Below are positions 31,288 through 39,759 of a stretch of DNA of 64,000 nt, piece after piece. The notes below the pieces were generated by a model, which saw nothing but the letters and a program-made list of their open reading frames with translations, had not been told where the DNA came from and made no database searches. The stretch's first letter is position 1. The number at the start of each line of letters is the position of its first letter. The stretch is from NCBI RefSeq assembly GCF_002105755.1, contig NZ_CP020821.1:2480001-2544000 (forward strand), written 5' to 3'. The position numbers were made by a program, and so were the translations under genes. The DNA comes from Mycobacterium colombiense CECT 3035 (GTDB lineage Bacteria; Actinomycetota; Actinomycetes; Mycobacteriales; Mycobacteriaceae).

Positions 31288-32058
31288 ATGAACGATTCAC
31301 GTCCCACCGAGCGGTTTCCTACATCGCGGCCGGGGCCACAGCCACCGAGGTACGCGCCGCCGGCCGACCCCGCGTACGCCGACCAGATGCCCTACGCGCA
31401 GAGCTACGGCGGGGCGACGCCGCCCTGGGCGCCCACCCCGAACGACGCGAACACCACCAAGCAGCTGCCCGCGTACTGGCAGCAGGACCTGCCCCCGTCG
31501 GGCGACCTGCCGCCGGACCTGGCTCCCCCGCCGCCCAGCGGCCCGAAATCGTCACGCTGGTTGTGGCTCGGCGCCGGCGCGGCGGTGCTGCTGGTCGTCG
31601 CGCTGGTGATTGCCCTGGTGCTGGCGAACAACGCGATCAAGACCCAGACCGCCGTCCCGCCGCTGCCGGCGATGCCGGAGACGAGCCCGGAAACGACGAC
31701 GACGTCGCCGCACCGGTCGCCGTCGCTCATCCCGGCCCCGATTCCGCCGACCAGCGGCCCCGAGCTGCCGCCCGAGACGACCGGGCCGGCCGCGATGCAG
31801 GACGTCGTCTACACCGTCTCAGGCGAGGGCCGCGCGATCAGCATCATGTACATCGATACCGGCGGCCTCATCCAGACCGAATTCAACGTCGCGCTGCCGT
31901 GGAGCAAGGAGGTCAGCCTGTCGAAATCGGCTAACCACCCGGCCAACGTCACCGTCGTCAACATCGGCCACAGCGTCACCTGCACGCTCACCGTCGACGG
32001 GGTTCAGGTCAGCAAGCGCGTCGGCGGCGGCCTGACGATCTGCGACGCCCGCGGCTAG
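31288..32058 (+). CDS. Proline-rich single-pass membrane protein with MmpS-like extracellular domain
   Basis: 256 residues from ATG 31288 (MNDSRPTERFP); GAGG lies just upstream. Residues 1-90 are cytosolic, Pro/Tyr/Gln rich and disordered. One transmembrane segment follows (WLWLGAGAAVLLVVALVIAL, about 94-113), then a Pro/Thr linker and a C-terminal beta domain of about 85 residues (DVVYTVSGEGRAISIMYIDT... with two Cys) like the MmpS transport accessory proteins. Homologue of Rv2507. Function unknown; an accessory role for an envelope transporter is an inference. It converges with the broken MFS gene. Confidence 0.82.
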   Translation: MNDSRPTERFPTSRPGPQPPRYAPPADPAYADQMPYAQSYGGATPPWAPTPNDANTTKQLPAYWQQDLPPSGDLPPDLAPPPPSGPKSSRWLWLGAGAAVLLVVALVIALVLANNAIKTQTAVPPLPAMPETSPETTTTSPHRSPSLIPAPIPPTSGPELPPETTGPAAMQDVVYTVSGEGRAISIMYIDTGGLIQTEFNVALPWSKEVSLSKSANHPANVTVVNIGHSVTCTLTVDGVQVSKRVGGGLTICDARG

Positions 32059-32078
32059 CAAGGCGCCACCGCAGCCGG

Positions 32079-33430
32079 CTAGGACGGCTCGGCCGCGGGT
32101 TCGGCCACCGGGCCGCCGCGCACCGGAACCCGGACGGCCAGCATCGCCAGCAGCCCGGCGATCAGCACCAGCGAAATGCCGCCCAGGCCGGCCCGCACGG
32201 CGCCGAAGACGTCGACGAACACCGAGAACAGCCACGGCGCCACGAAGGCCACCGCCCGCCCGGTCATGGTGTAGAGGCCGAACGCCACGCCTTCCCGGCC
32301 GTGCTTGGCCATGTGCAGCAGCAGGGCCCGCGACGACGACTGCGACGGCCCGATGAACATGCACAGCAGCAGCCCGCACACCCAGAAGGCCACCGGCCCG
32401 GACAGCGCCATCAGGGTCAGTCCCAGGACGACGATCGCGGACAGTGACGCCACGATGACGGGCTTCGATCCGACGCGGTGGTCGACGAACCCACCGAGCA
32501 CCGCGCCCACCGCGGCGACCACGCTGGCCGCCACCCCGAAGATCAGGACGTCGGCCTGCGAGATGCCGTACACGTTGACGCCGAGCACCGCACCGAACGC
32601 GAAGATCGCCGCCAGCCCGTCCCGGAAGAGCGCGCTGGCGAACAGGAAGTACACCAGGTTGCGGTCGCGCCGCCATTCCGCGGCGACCTCGGTCCACAGC
32701 TTGCGATACCCGCCCAGCATGCTCGTCGGCTGATACCCCTCCGACGACTCGGTCAGCCGGTGCGCGACGAAGAGCAGGGGCAGCGCCAGCACCGCGAACC
32801 AGATCGCCGCCACCACCATCGCCTCGCGGACATACAGCCCGTCCCGCAAGGGAACTCGCAGCAGGCCACGTGTCGCGTCGGACCCCTTGCCGGATCCGGA
32901 GATGAAGCCGGTGTAGATCACCAGCAGGAGCAGGACGCTCCCGACATATCCCGCCGCCCAGCCGAATCCGGATATCCGCCCGGCCGTCTGCGGGGTCGAG
33001 AGCTGACGCAGCATGGCGTTGTACGGGACGCTGGCCAGGTCACCGCAGGCCGCCGTGGCCCGAGCAGCACCAGACCGGCCCAGAGGTAGCCGGGGCGGTC
33101 GTGGATGAAGAACATCAGGCAGGTCAGCGTCACCGCCGCGGCGGTCAGCACGCTCAGCGCCACCCGCCTGCGGTGCGGGGACTCCACCCACACGCCGACG
33201 GCGGGCGCGAGCACGGCGACGGTCAGCCCGGCAATGGCCGCCGCGCGGCCCAACCAGCTCGCCGGCGTGGTGGCGCCGGATATTCCCACCCCGACGCTGC
33301 TTGTCAGGTAGACGGCGAAGACGAAGGTCGCCACGATGGCGTTCAGGCCGGTCGAGCCGCAGTCCCAGAGCGCCCACGCCACCACCCGCGATCGCGCGGG
33401 CGTGGCAGAACGCGACTCCGGCTGGCTCAT
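32079..33430 (-). pseudogene. MFS-type transporter (Rv2508c homologue), split by a frameshift
   Basis: Polytopic Leu/Ala-rich transporter. The N-terminal third reads from ATG 33430 (MSQPESRSATPARSRVVAWA) through GYLWAGLVLLG. The remaining two thirds are only readable one base out of phase, from GDLASVPYNAMLRQLSTPQT to the stop at 32079. Restoring one base in the CCC run at about 33059-33061 joins the halves into a ~450-residue protein with about 12 hydrophobic helices. As in lipQ the defect is a single-base loss in a G/C run, so an assembly error is as likely as a true mutation. If real, the transporter is inactive. Confidence 0.82.
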
Positions 33431-33499
33431 CCCCGGCAACTCTATAGGCGCCCGCGATCGCCTGCGGGCCGCGTTTCGCCCGCTGTCTACGATTGGCGC

Positions 33500-34306
33500 A
33501 TGCCGCTACCCGCCCCAAGCCCCGAGGCGCGCGCCGTTGTGACCGGAGCTTCGCAGAACATCGGTGAAGCGCTGGCCACCGAACTCGCCGCACGCGGGCA
33601 CCACCTGATCGTCACCGCGCGCCGCGAGGACCTGCTCAAGGACCTGGCCGCCCGCCTGACCGGACAGTACGGCGTCATCGTCGACGTGCGCCCCGCCGAC
33701 CTGGCCGACCCGGGCGAACGCGCGAAGCTGTGCGACGAGCTCGCCGCCCGCCCGATCTCGATCCTGTGCGCCAACGCGGGCACCGCAACCTTCGGTCCGG
33801 TCGCCACTCTCGACCCGGCCGGCGAAAAGGCCCAGCTGCAGCTGAATGTCCTTGGAGTGCACGACCTTACGTTGGCGGTGCTGCCGGGAATGGTCGAGCG
33901 TCGGTCCGGCGGGATATTGATTTCGGGTTCGGCGGCGGGCAATTCGCCGATCCCCTACAACGCCACCTACGCGGCCACCAAGGCGTTCGCGAACACCTTC
34001 AGCGAATCGTTGCGCGGCGAGCTGCGCGGGTCCGGTGTCAACGTGACGCTGCTGGCGCCGGGCCCGGTGCGCACCGACCTGCCCGACGACACCGAGGCCT
34101 CGATCGTGGAGCGGCTGGTGCCGGACTTCCTGTGGATCTCGACCGAGCACACCGCGCGGGTGTCGCTGGATGCGTTGGCGCGCAACAAGATGCGCGTCGT
34201 CCCGGGCCTGACATCGAAGGCCATGTCGGTCGCCAGTGGCTACGGCCCGCGCGCCATCGTGGCGCCCATCGTCGGCGCGTTCTACAAGAAGCTGGGCGGC
34301 GGGTAG
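33500..34306 (+). CDS. cmrA: Short-chain dehydrogenase, mycolic acid beta-keto reductase CmrA
   Basis: 268 residues. Classical SDR: cofactor motif VVTGASQNIGEALA, NAG motif CANAGTATFG, catalytic Ser in ISGSAAG and Tyr/Lys in YAATKAFANTF. The orthologue Rv2509 reduces the beta-keto intermediate formed by Pks13 to mature mycolic acid (shown in corynebacteria and mycobacteria). Start ATG 33500; it diverges from the MFS gene and ends 3 bases before the convergent HerA-like gene. Confidence 0.92.
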   Translation: MPLPAPSPEARAVVTGASQNIGEALATELAARGHHLIVTARREDLLKDLAARLTGQYGVIVDVRPADLADPGERAKLCDELAARPISILCANAGTATFGPVATLDPAGEKAQLQLNVLGVHDLTLAVLPGMVERRSGGILISGSAAGNSPIPYNATYAATKAFANTFSESLRGELRGSGVNVTLLAPGPVRTDLPDDTEASIVERLVPDFLWISTEHTARVSLDALARNKMRVVPGLTSKAMSVASGYGPRAIVAPIVGAFYKKLGGG

Positions 34307-34309
34307 GCG

Positions 34310-35887
34310 CTACTTGCGGCGCCGCCCGGACCCGAAGATGCTTTTGACCGCTTCGCGTATCGCGGTGTTGATGCCGCTTTTCACGGTCGGGTTCTGCAGC
34401 ACTTCCTCCCACATGGAGGGCCCCTTCGGCCCCTTCGGCTCCGCCGGCTCCGGCATCGGCGGCACCGGCTCGTTCGGCGGGACGGGCGGGTAGCCGGCCT
34501 GGGTCTGCGGCGGCTGCGGCGCGGGTTGGGCCTGCGGCGCCGGGGCGGCCTGGGGCTGCGCGGGCTGGGTAGCCGTCTGGCCATACTTCGCCTGCAGCGG
34601 ACTCTTTTTCGCCGCGGCCTCGATGTCCCCGGTGCCGATCGACGCCATCAGCGAGCGCGGCACCCGCATCCGGGTCCAGGCGACCGGCGTCGGTGCGCCC
34701 TTCTCGGACAACACGGTGACCACCGCCTCGCCGATTCCCAGCGACGTCAACGCCGACTCCAGGTCGTACACATCGGTTTTCGGGTAAGTGCGGACGGTCC
34801 TGCTGAGCGCCTTCTGGTCGTCGGGCGTGAACGCCCGCAGCGCGTGCTGAACGCGGGCACCCAACTGGGAGAGGATGTCGTTGGGAATGTCGGTGGGCAG
34901 CTGGGTACAGAAGAACACCCCGACACCCTTCGACCGGATCAGCTTGACGGTCTGTTCGACCTGTTCGAGGAAGGCCTTGGACGCGTCGGCGAACAGCAGG
35001 TGCGCCTCGTCGAAGAAGAACACCAGCTTGGGCCTGTCCACGTCGCCGACCTCGGGAAGTTGCGTGTACAGGTCGGCGAGTAACCACATCAGGAAGGTGG
35101 AGAAGATAACGGGGCGCACCGACTGACCGGTGAACTCCAGCAGCGAGATGATGCCCTGGCCCTGGTCGTTGGTGCGCAGCAGGTCGTTCGGGTCGAGCTT
35201 GGGTTCGCCGAAGAAGGTGTCGCCGCCCTCGGCGTCGAGGTTCACCAGCGCCCGCAGGATCACGCCCGCCGTCGTCGCCGACACACCGCCCAGGGATTTC
35301 AGGGCTTCCTTGCCCTCATCGCTGGTCAGGTAACCGATGGCACTGCGCAGATGGTCCGTGGTGACCAGCGGACGGTTCTGGTCCTTGGCCCAATGGAAGA
35401 TCAACCCCAACGTCGACTCTTGAGTTGCGTTGAGCCCCAGCACTTTTGACAACAGCACAGGGCCGAAGCTCTCGACGGTCGCACGGATCGGCACACCGAT
35501 TCCCTTGGTGCCCAACGACAAGAACTCGACCGGAAATCCCGTCGGCGCCCAGTCGTCGCCGGTGTCCTTGGCCCGCGCGGCAGTCTTGTCGTTGCCTTCG
35601 CCGGGCCGGGACAGCCCGGACAGGTCGCCCTTCACGTCGGCCATCAGCACCGGCACGCCCGCGGCGCTGAGCTGTTCGGCGATCAGTTGCAGCGTCTTGG
35701 TCTTGCCGGTTCCGGTGGCCCCCGCCACCAGGCCATGCCTGTTGATGGTGGCCAACGGGATACGGATCTGCGCCGTCGGATCCGCCGCGCCGTCGATGAC
35801 GACCGTTCCCAATTCCAATGCCTGGCCGTCGACGGCGTAGCCGTCGGCGATCCGCGTCGCGGCCGTCGCCGCTGAATCGGTGCTCAT
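34310..35887 (-). CDS. HerA-like P-loop ATPase (DUF853)
   Basis: 525 residues from ATG 35887 (MSTDSAATAATRIADG), with GAGGGG upstream. Walker A GATGTGKTKTLQL near residue 57 and Walker B KLVFFFDEAHLLF near residue 285 are intact, and the TLGLIFHWAKDQNRPL region is typical of DUF853. Residues ~430-490 form a Pro/Gln/Ala linker. The C-terminus ends in basic IFGSGRRRK. Related to HerA/FtsK ATPases that move DNA or protein; the substrate is unknown. Homologue of Rv2510c. Confidence 0.88.
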   Translation of the reverse strand: MSTDSAATAATRIADGYAVDGQALELGTVVIDGAADPTAQIRIPLATINRHGLVAGATGTGKTKTLQLIAEQLSAAGVPVLMADVKGDLSGLSRPGEGNDKTAARAKDTGDDWAPTGFPVEFLSLGTKGIGVPIRATVESFGPVLLSKVLGLNATQESTLGLIFHWAKDQNRPLVTTDHLRSAIGYLTSDEGKEALKSLGGVSATTAGVILRALVNLDAEGGDTFFGEPKLDPNDLLRTNDQGQGIISLLEFTGQSVRPVIFSTFLMWLLADLYTQLPEVGDVDRPKLVFFFDEAHLLFADASKAFLEQVEQTVKLIRSKGVGVFFCTQLPTDIPNDILSQLGARVQHALRAFTPDDQKALSRTVRTYPKTDVYDLESALTSLGIGEAVVTVLSEKGAPTPVAWTRMRVPRSLMASIGTGDIEAAAKKSPLQAKYGQTATQPAQPQAAPAPQAQPAPQPPQTQAGYPPVPPNEPVPPMPEPAEPKGPKGPSMWEEVLQNPTVKSGINTAIREAVKSIFGSGRRRK

Positions 35888-35983
35888 CGTGCTGCGCCCC
35901 TCTTCCGATGATTTCGGCATGCAGTTCGACAACGCTCACCCTACTTCTCCAGCTCATCCGGGGCGAGGTCCGGCGCGGGGACC

Positions 35984-36030
35984 GGTGGCGACCCGCCGCG
36001 CCCGGCTCCGCCGCGCTTGCGATCGCCACT
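35984..36030. repeat. Palindromic dispersed repeat, copy A
   Basis: 47 bp, with terminal inverted repeats GTGGCGA and TCGCCAC and G/C-rich self-complementary interior. It is identical to copy B, which starts 55 bp further on, and nearly identical in inverse orientation to 45212-45255. It lies between the divergent HerA-like gene and orn. Confidence 0.85.
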
Positions 36031-36038
36031 GGTTCAAT

Positions 36039-36085
36039 GGTGGCGACCCGCCGCGCCCGGCTCCGCCGCGCTTGCGATCGCCACT
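36039..36085. repeat. Palindromic dispersed repeat, copy B
   Basis: Exact 47-bp copy of 35984-36030, separated by the 8-base linker GGTTCAAT. It ends 12 bases before the orn start codon, so a folded repeat would sit in or directly upstream of the orn leader. Confidence 0.85.
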
Positions 36086-36097
36086 AGTCTGAGCGCT

Positions 36098-36745
36098 GTG
36101 CGAGACGAATTGGTGTGGATCGACTGCGAGATGACCGGGCTTGATCTGGGTTCGGACAAGCTGATTGAGATCGCGGCGCTGGTGACCGACGCCGATTTGA
36201 ACGTTCTCGGCGAGGGGGTCGACGTGGTGATCCACGCCGACGACGCCGCGCTCGCGGCGATGGGTGACGTGGTCGCCGAGATGCACTCGCGCTCCGGGCT
36301 GACCGACGAGGTGCGTGCTTCCACCGTCGATGTGGCGACCGCTGAGGCCATGGTCCTGGACTACATCGGCGAACACGTCAAGCAGCCCAAGACGGCGCCG
36401 CTGGCCGGCAACTCGATTGCCACCGACCGCGCCTTCCTCGTGCGCGACATGCCCGCCCTGGATTCTTTCCTGCACTACCGCATGATCGATGTGAGCTCGA
36501 TCAAAGAGCTGTGCCGGCGCTGGTACCCGCGGATTTACTTCGGTCAGCCCGTCAAGGGGCTGGCCCACCGGGCCCTGGCCGACATCCACGAGTCCATCCG
36601 CGAGCTGCAGTTCTACCGGCGAACCGCGTTCATCGCGCCGCCGGGCCCGTCTACCAGCGAAATCGAGGCGGTGGTCGCGGATCTGGACGGCGGAAACGCC
36701 GCACCGAAACCAAGCGATTCGGCCCCCGAGCCGCCGACCGGTTAG
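36098..36745 (+). CDS. orn: Oligoribonuclease (3'-5' exoribonuclease)
   Basis: 215 residues, DEDDh exonuclease. Motif I is [11 protein letters not shown] (catalytic Asp and Glu), motif II is in [11 protein letters not shown], motif III is [10 protein letters not shown] with the catalytic His. GTG 36098 gives the expected N-terminus VRDELVWID; the frame upstream is repeat DNA. It degrades 2-5 nt RNA and linear di-nucleotides such as pApA and pGpG. The C-terminal 25 residues are Pro/Ser-rich and variable. Homologue of Rv2511. Confidence 0.95.
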   Translation: MRDELVWIDCEMTGLDLGSDKLIEIAALVTDADLNVLGEGVDVVIHADDAALAAMGDVVAEMHSRSGLTDEVRASTVDVATAEAMVLDYIGEHVKQPKTAPLAGNSIATDRAFLVRDMPALDSFLHYRMIDVSSIKELCRRWYPRIYFGQPVKGLAHRALADIHESIRELQFYRRTAFIAPPGPSTSEIEAVVADLDGGNAAPKPSDSAPEPPTG

Positions 36746-36795
36746 TATCGACGTCGCTGCGCGTTCACCCCGCCCAGGGATCGAATGGCGGCCAT

Positions 36796-36869
36796 GGTGG
36801 CTGTAGTTCAGCTGGTAGAGCACCAGGTTGTGATCCTGGATGTCGCGGGTTCGAGCCCCGTCAGCCACC
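36796..36869 (+). tRNA. tRNA-His (anticodon GTG)
   Basis: Acceptor GTGGCTG/CAGCCAC, anticodon arm CCAGG-TTGTGAT-CCTGG with GTG, T arm GCGGG-TTCGAGC-CCCGT (one G-T pair). A G at position -1 (36796) faces the discriminator C at 36869, the hallmark of tRNA-His. An intrinsic terminator follows at 36875. Confidence 0.95.
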
Positions 36870-36874
36870 CCACC

Positions 36875-36906
36875 GGTCAGGGAGCGTCGCAGCTCCCTGA
36901 CCTTTT
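36875..36906 (+). terminator. Intrinsic terminator after tRNA-His
   Basis: Perfect 11-bp stem GGTCAGGGAGC / GCTCCCTGACC with a 6-base loop, followed by TTTT. It begins 6 bases after the tRNA. Confidence 0.9.
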
Positions 36907-36956
36907 ATGGTGCTACCGCCGCCGCGCAGCGCCGACGCACCCGTGAGTGGAAAGTA

Positions 36957-37400
36957 GTGAACAGACAACGTCCCGTCCCGTCCCGTCACCGGCGCATGCG
37001 CCCGGGCGCGGCGGCTGTCGCGGGCTTCGCGCTGTTCCTCGCGGGCTTCGCGCTGTTCCTCGCGGGCTGCGGCGGGTCGAGTCACACCGCGACGACCGTC
37101 ACGTCGACGCTCCCGGCCGAGACCAAAACGGTGACGAAGACCGTCGCCCCGCCGCCCCCGCCGGGCCCCAAGACCTCGATCGAGAACAACGGCACCTACA
37201 TCGTCAATAAGGACATCGCCGCGGGCACCTATCGCACCGATGGCGGCAGGAACGCGTGCTACTGGGCCAGGCTGCGCAGTTTCAACACCAACGACGTCAT
37301 CGACAACAACGTCGGAGACGGCCAGCAGGTGGTCCAGATCTTGCCGACCGACGCCGCGTTCATGACGCGCAGTTGCGGGAAGTGGCAGAAGATCGACTGA
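36957..37400 (+). CDS. Small lipoprotein of unknown function
   Basis: 147 residues from GTG 36957. The basic N-terminus is followed by a hydrophobic core containing an exact tandem duplication of 21 bp (AGFALFL twice), then a lipobox FLAGCGGSS with the acylated Cys. A Thr/Pro linker leads to a ~70-residue domain (NGTYIVNKDIAAGTYRTDGG, YWARLRSF, SCGKWQKID) with two Cys, a type found in secreted actinobacterial lipoproteins. The frame upstream reaches into the tRNA and terminator and is not coding. It converges with ldtB with 6 bases between stops. Confidence 0.85.
   Translation: MNRQRPVPSRHRRMRPGAAAVAGFALFLAGFALFLAGCGGSSHTATTVTSTLPAETKTVTKTVAPPPPPGPKTSIENNGTYIVNKDIAAGTYRTDGGRNACYWARLRSFNTNDVIDNNVGDGQQVVQILPTDAAFMTRSCGKWQKID
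37020..37061 (+). repeat. Tandem 21-bp duplication in a lipoprotein signal peptide
   Basis: The unit GCGGGCTTCGCGCTGTTCCT + C occurs at 37020-37040 and again at 37041-37061, with a third partial start at 37062. It lengthens the signal-peptide hydrophobic core by seven residues. Confidence 0.9.
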
Positions 37401-37406
37401 CCGCCG

Positions 37407-38603
37407 TCAGGTGTTGGCGTTGCCCGCTTTCCACTGCGCCCACGGGATGTTCCAGTCGCCGAGCCCCTCGATGCCCGGCAGCGTCGGCCCCACCGTGTGC
37501 ACCACCTCGACGATGTCGCCGCTCTTGCTGTGGTCGTAGAACCACTCGGCGTTGCTCGGGCTCACGTTGAGGCACCCGTGGCTGGTGTTGGTGTGTCCCT
37601 GGGCGCCCACCGACCACGGCGCGGAGTGCACGAAGACGCCGCTGTAGGACATCTGGGTGGCCCAGTCGACTTCGGTGCGATATCCGTTGGGCGAGTTGAC
37701 CGGAACGCCATAGGTCGAGGAATCCATGATGATGTGCTTGAACCGCGCCCCAATGATGTAGACGCCGTTGGCCGTTGGGGTGCTGTCCTTGCCCATCGAC
37801 GTCGGCATGGTCTTGACCACATCACCGTTGACCCGCACGGTCACCGTCTTCGTGGTGTCGTCGGCCGTCGAGATCACCTCGTCACCGATGGTGAAATGCG
37901 TCTTGACGTTGTCCTCGCCGAACATCCCGTCGCCCAGGTCCACCCCGTAGGTGTTGACCGCCACGTCGATGGTGGTACCGGACTTCCAGAAATGCTCGGG
38001 GCGCCAGCGCACTTCGCGATTGTTGAGCCAATAGAACGCGCCCTCGACCGGAGGGTTGGTGGTGATGTTGATGGCCTTCTGGGCGGCCGCGCGGTTCGCG
38101 ATGTTCTCGTCGAACCGGATCGCCACCGGCTCACCGATGCCCACCACGTCGCCGTCGGCCGGGCTGATGTAGGGCATGGTCAGGTGCGCAGGCGAACTGG
38201 TCTCGAACGTCATCTGCTTGCTGGCCGCGCCGCCCAGGCCGGTCGCCTTCGCGCTCAGCGTGTAGCGCCTGTTGTAGCCGAGTTGCTCCGTGGTCGACCA
38301 GCGCAGCCCGTCGGGACTGAGCTGGCCACTGATCGACCTACCGTTCTCGTTGACCATGGTGACCGACGCGAGCACGCCGCCGGCGACGGTCACCGTGACC
38401 GGCGCATCCACGGTCACCCCGACGGCGCCGTCGGTCACCGAGGCGGTGAGCTTGGGGACCAGCAGGTCGGCCAGCGGGGTGCCCTTGTCGAAGATGACCT
38501 TCGCCGGTGCGGCCGCGTGGTTGCCATTGCAGGCGGCACCGAACATAGCAATCGGAACCATCGCGGCTGCCAGCCACGATCGGCATCTCCGCAAATGCGC
38601 CAT
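37407..38603 (-). CDS. ldtB: L,D-transpeptidase (LdtMt2 type), lipoprotein
   Basis: 398 residues from ATG 38603 with GGAAGG 7 bases upstream. Signal peptide with lipobox FGAACNG (acylated Cys near residue 25), two Ig-like domains (about 35-240), then a YkuD catalytic domain: His in [10 protein letters not shown] and [12 protein letters not shown] with nucleophile Cys344. It forms 3-3 cross-links in peptidoglycan and is the target of carbapenems in M. tuberculosis (Rv2518c). The frame upstream of ATG 38603 is not used because it lacks a ribosome-binding site and would bury the signal peptide. Confidence 0.95.
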   Translation of the reverse strand: MAHLRRCRSWLAAAMVPIAMFGAACNGNHAAAPAKVIFDKGTPLADLLVPKLTASVTDGAVGVTVDAPVTVTVAGGVLASVTMVNENGRSISGQLSPDGLRWSTTEQLGYNRRYTLSAKATGLGGAASKQMTFETSSPAHLTMPYISPADGDVVGIGEPVAIRFDENIANRAAAQKAINITTNPPVEGAFYWLNNREVRWRPEHFWKSGTTIDVAVNTYGVDLGDGMFGEDNVKTHFTIGDEVISTADDTTKTVTVRVNGDVVKTMPTSMGKDSTPTANGVYIIGARFKHIIMDSSTYGVPVNSPNGYRTEVDWATQMSYSGVFVHSAPWSVGAQGHTNTSHGCLNVSPSNAEWFYDHSKSGDIVEVVHTVGPTLPGIEGLGDWNIPWAQWKAGNANT

Positions 38604-38779
38604 CCAGTGACCTTCCGTATGAATCTTCAGTTGGTCACCGCTGACCAGCGAGGTAGCTGCAGGCATTCTAATGGCTTTTGCCGACACGCCCACGCGCTTG
38701 CGAGGCGGGGCTGCCGATCGGTGTCACCACCGCAATGAATTCGTCATTCAGGCCGGCGACGGGCCCCACCCGGGGCGGA

Positions 38780-39682
38780 TCAGGCCGGCGAGCCGACCTC
38801 GTCGCGCAGCTGTGCCTCGACGCTGTCGCGGGTGCTGACGGCCTCGACGCGCGCGAGTTTGACGATGGCCGCCGTCATCACCAGCGCGGCCGCCACCAGG
38901 GCGATCATCCCGGCGCGACCCGTGTTCAGCGTCTCGCCGAGCACCACGACGCCGAGCACCGCGGCGACCACGGGCTGCGACATCTGCAGGGTCGGCATCG
39001 AGGCGGTCAGCGGACCCGCCCGAAACGCAGCCTGGCTCCACGCGACGCCCCCCACCGCGACCAGAATGCACGCGTACAGCTCCGGGGTCCGGGTCAGCGC
39101 GCCGGCGCCGTCGCCCAGCCGGGCGACCACCTGCTTGGCGAGCACCGCGAAGACGCCCCACAGCGCACCCGACGCGAAGGCGAACAGCGCCGCGGCCACC
39201 GCGCCGCCCCGGATCCGGCCGGCGACCACGCAGCCGACCAGCAGCGGCCCGAGAACGGCGGCCACGGCGGCCCAGGTGCGCAGGGAGGCGCCCGCATGAC
39301 CGGCCTCCGGGTTGCCGACGACCACGACGACGATCACCGCGGCCGTCAACAACGCGGCCCACACCCATTCGCCGCCGGCCACCCTGCGGTGCGAAAACCA
39401 GGCGTTGATGGGCAGCGCGAACAGCACCGAGGACATCAGCAGCGCCTGCACCATCAGCACCGAACCCTGACCCAGCGCCGCGGCCTGCAGCGCGATGCTC
39501 GCCACCAAAAGCAGTGCGCCCCACCACCACCGCCGATTGCGCAGCAGGCCGGCGAACAATTCAACGGGGCCCACCGATCGGTCAGCGATGCAGTGCGCCG
39601 CACGCTGCTGCAGGACGTCGCCGCTCGCCACGCACAGCGCGGAGCTCAACGCCAGCAGTGCGGCGACATTCGCGTGAGCCAT
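38780..39682 (-). CDS. DMT/EamA-family membrane transporter
   Basis: 300 residues with about nine to ten hydrophobic helices in two similar halves, as in EamA transporters (ALLALSSALCVASGDVLQQ at the N-terminus; TLQMSQPVVAAVLGVVVLGE in the second half, a typical DMT block). The C-terminus is a short charged tail. Substrate unknown; family members export small metabolites or drugs. It stands alone, 77 bases from the next gene. Confidence 0.8.
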   Translation of the reverse strand: MAHANVAALLALSSALCVASGDVLQQRAAHCIADRSVGPVELFAGLLRNRRWWWGALLLVASIALQAAALGQGSVLMVQALLMSSVLFALPINAWFSHRRVAGGEWVWAALLTAAVIVVVVVGNPEAGHAGASLRTWAAVAAVLGPLLVGCVVAGRIRGGAVAAALFAFASGALWGVFAVLAKQVVARLGDGAGALTRTPELYACILVAVGGVAWSQAAFRAGPLTASMPTLQMSQPVVAAVLGVVVLGETLNTGRAGMIALVAAALVMTAAIVKLARVEAVSTRDSVEAQLRDEVGSPA

Positions 39683-39759
39683 CAGGGTTTCTCCATCGAT
39701 ATCCGGCTGAGTAAGCCTATGGGTATGAAAGTTGTTGTGCTACAGCATTTCTCACAACG

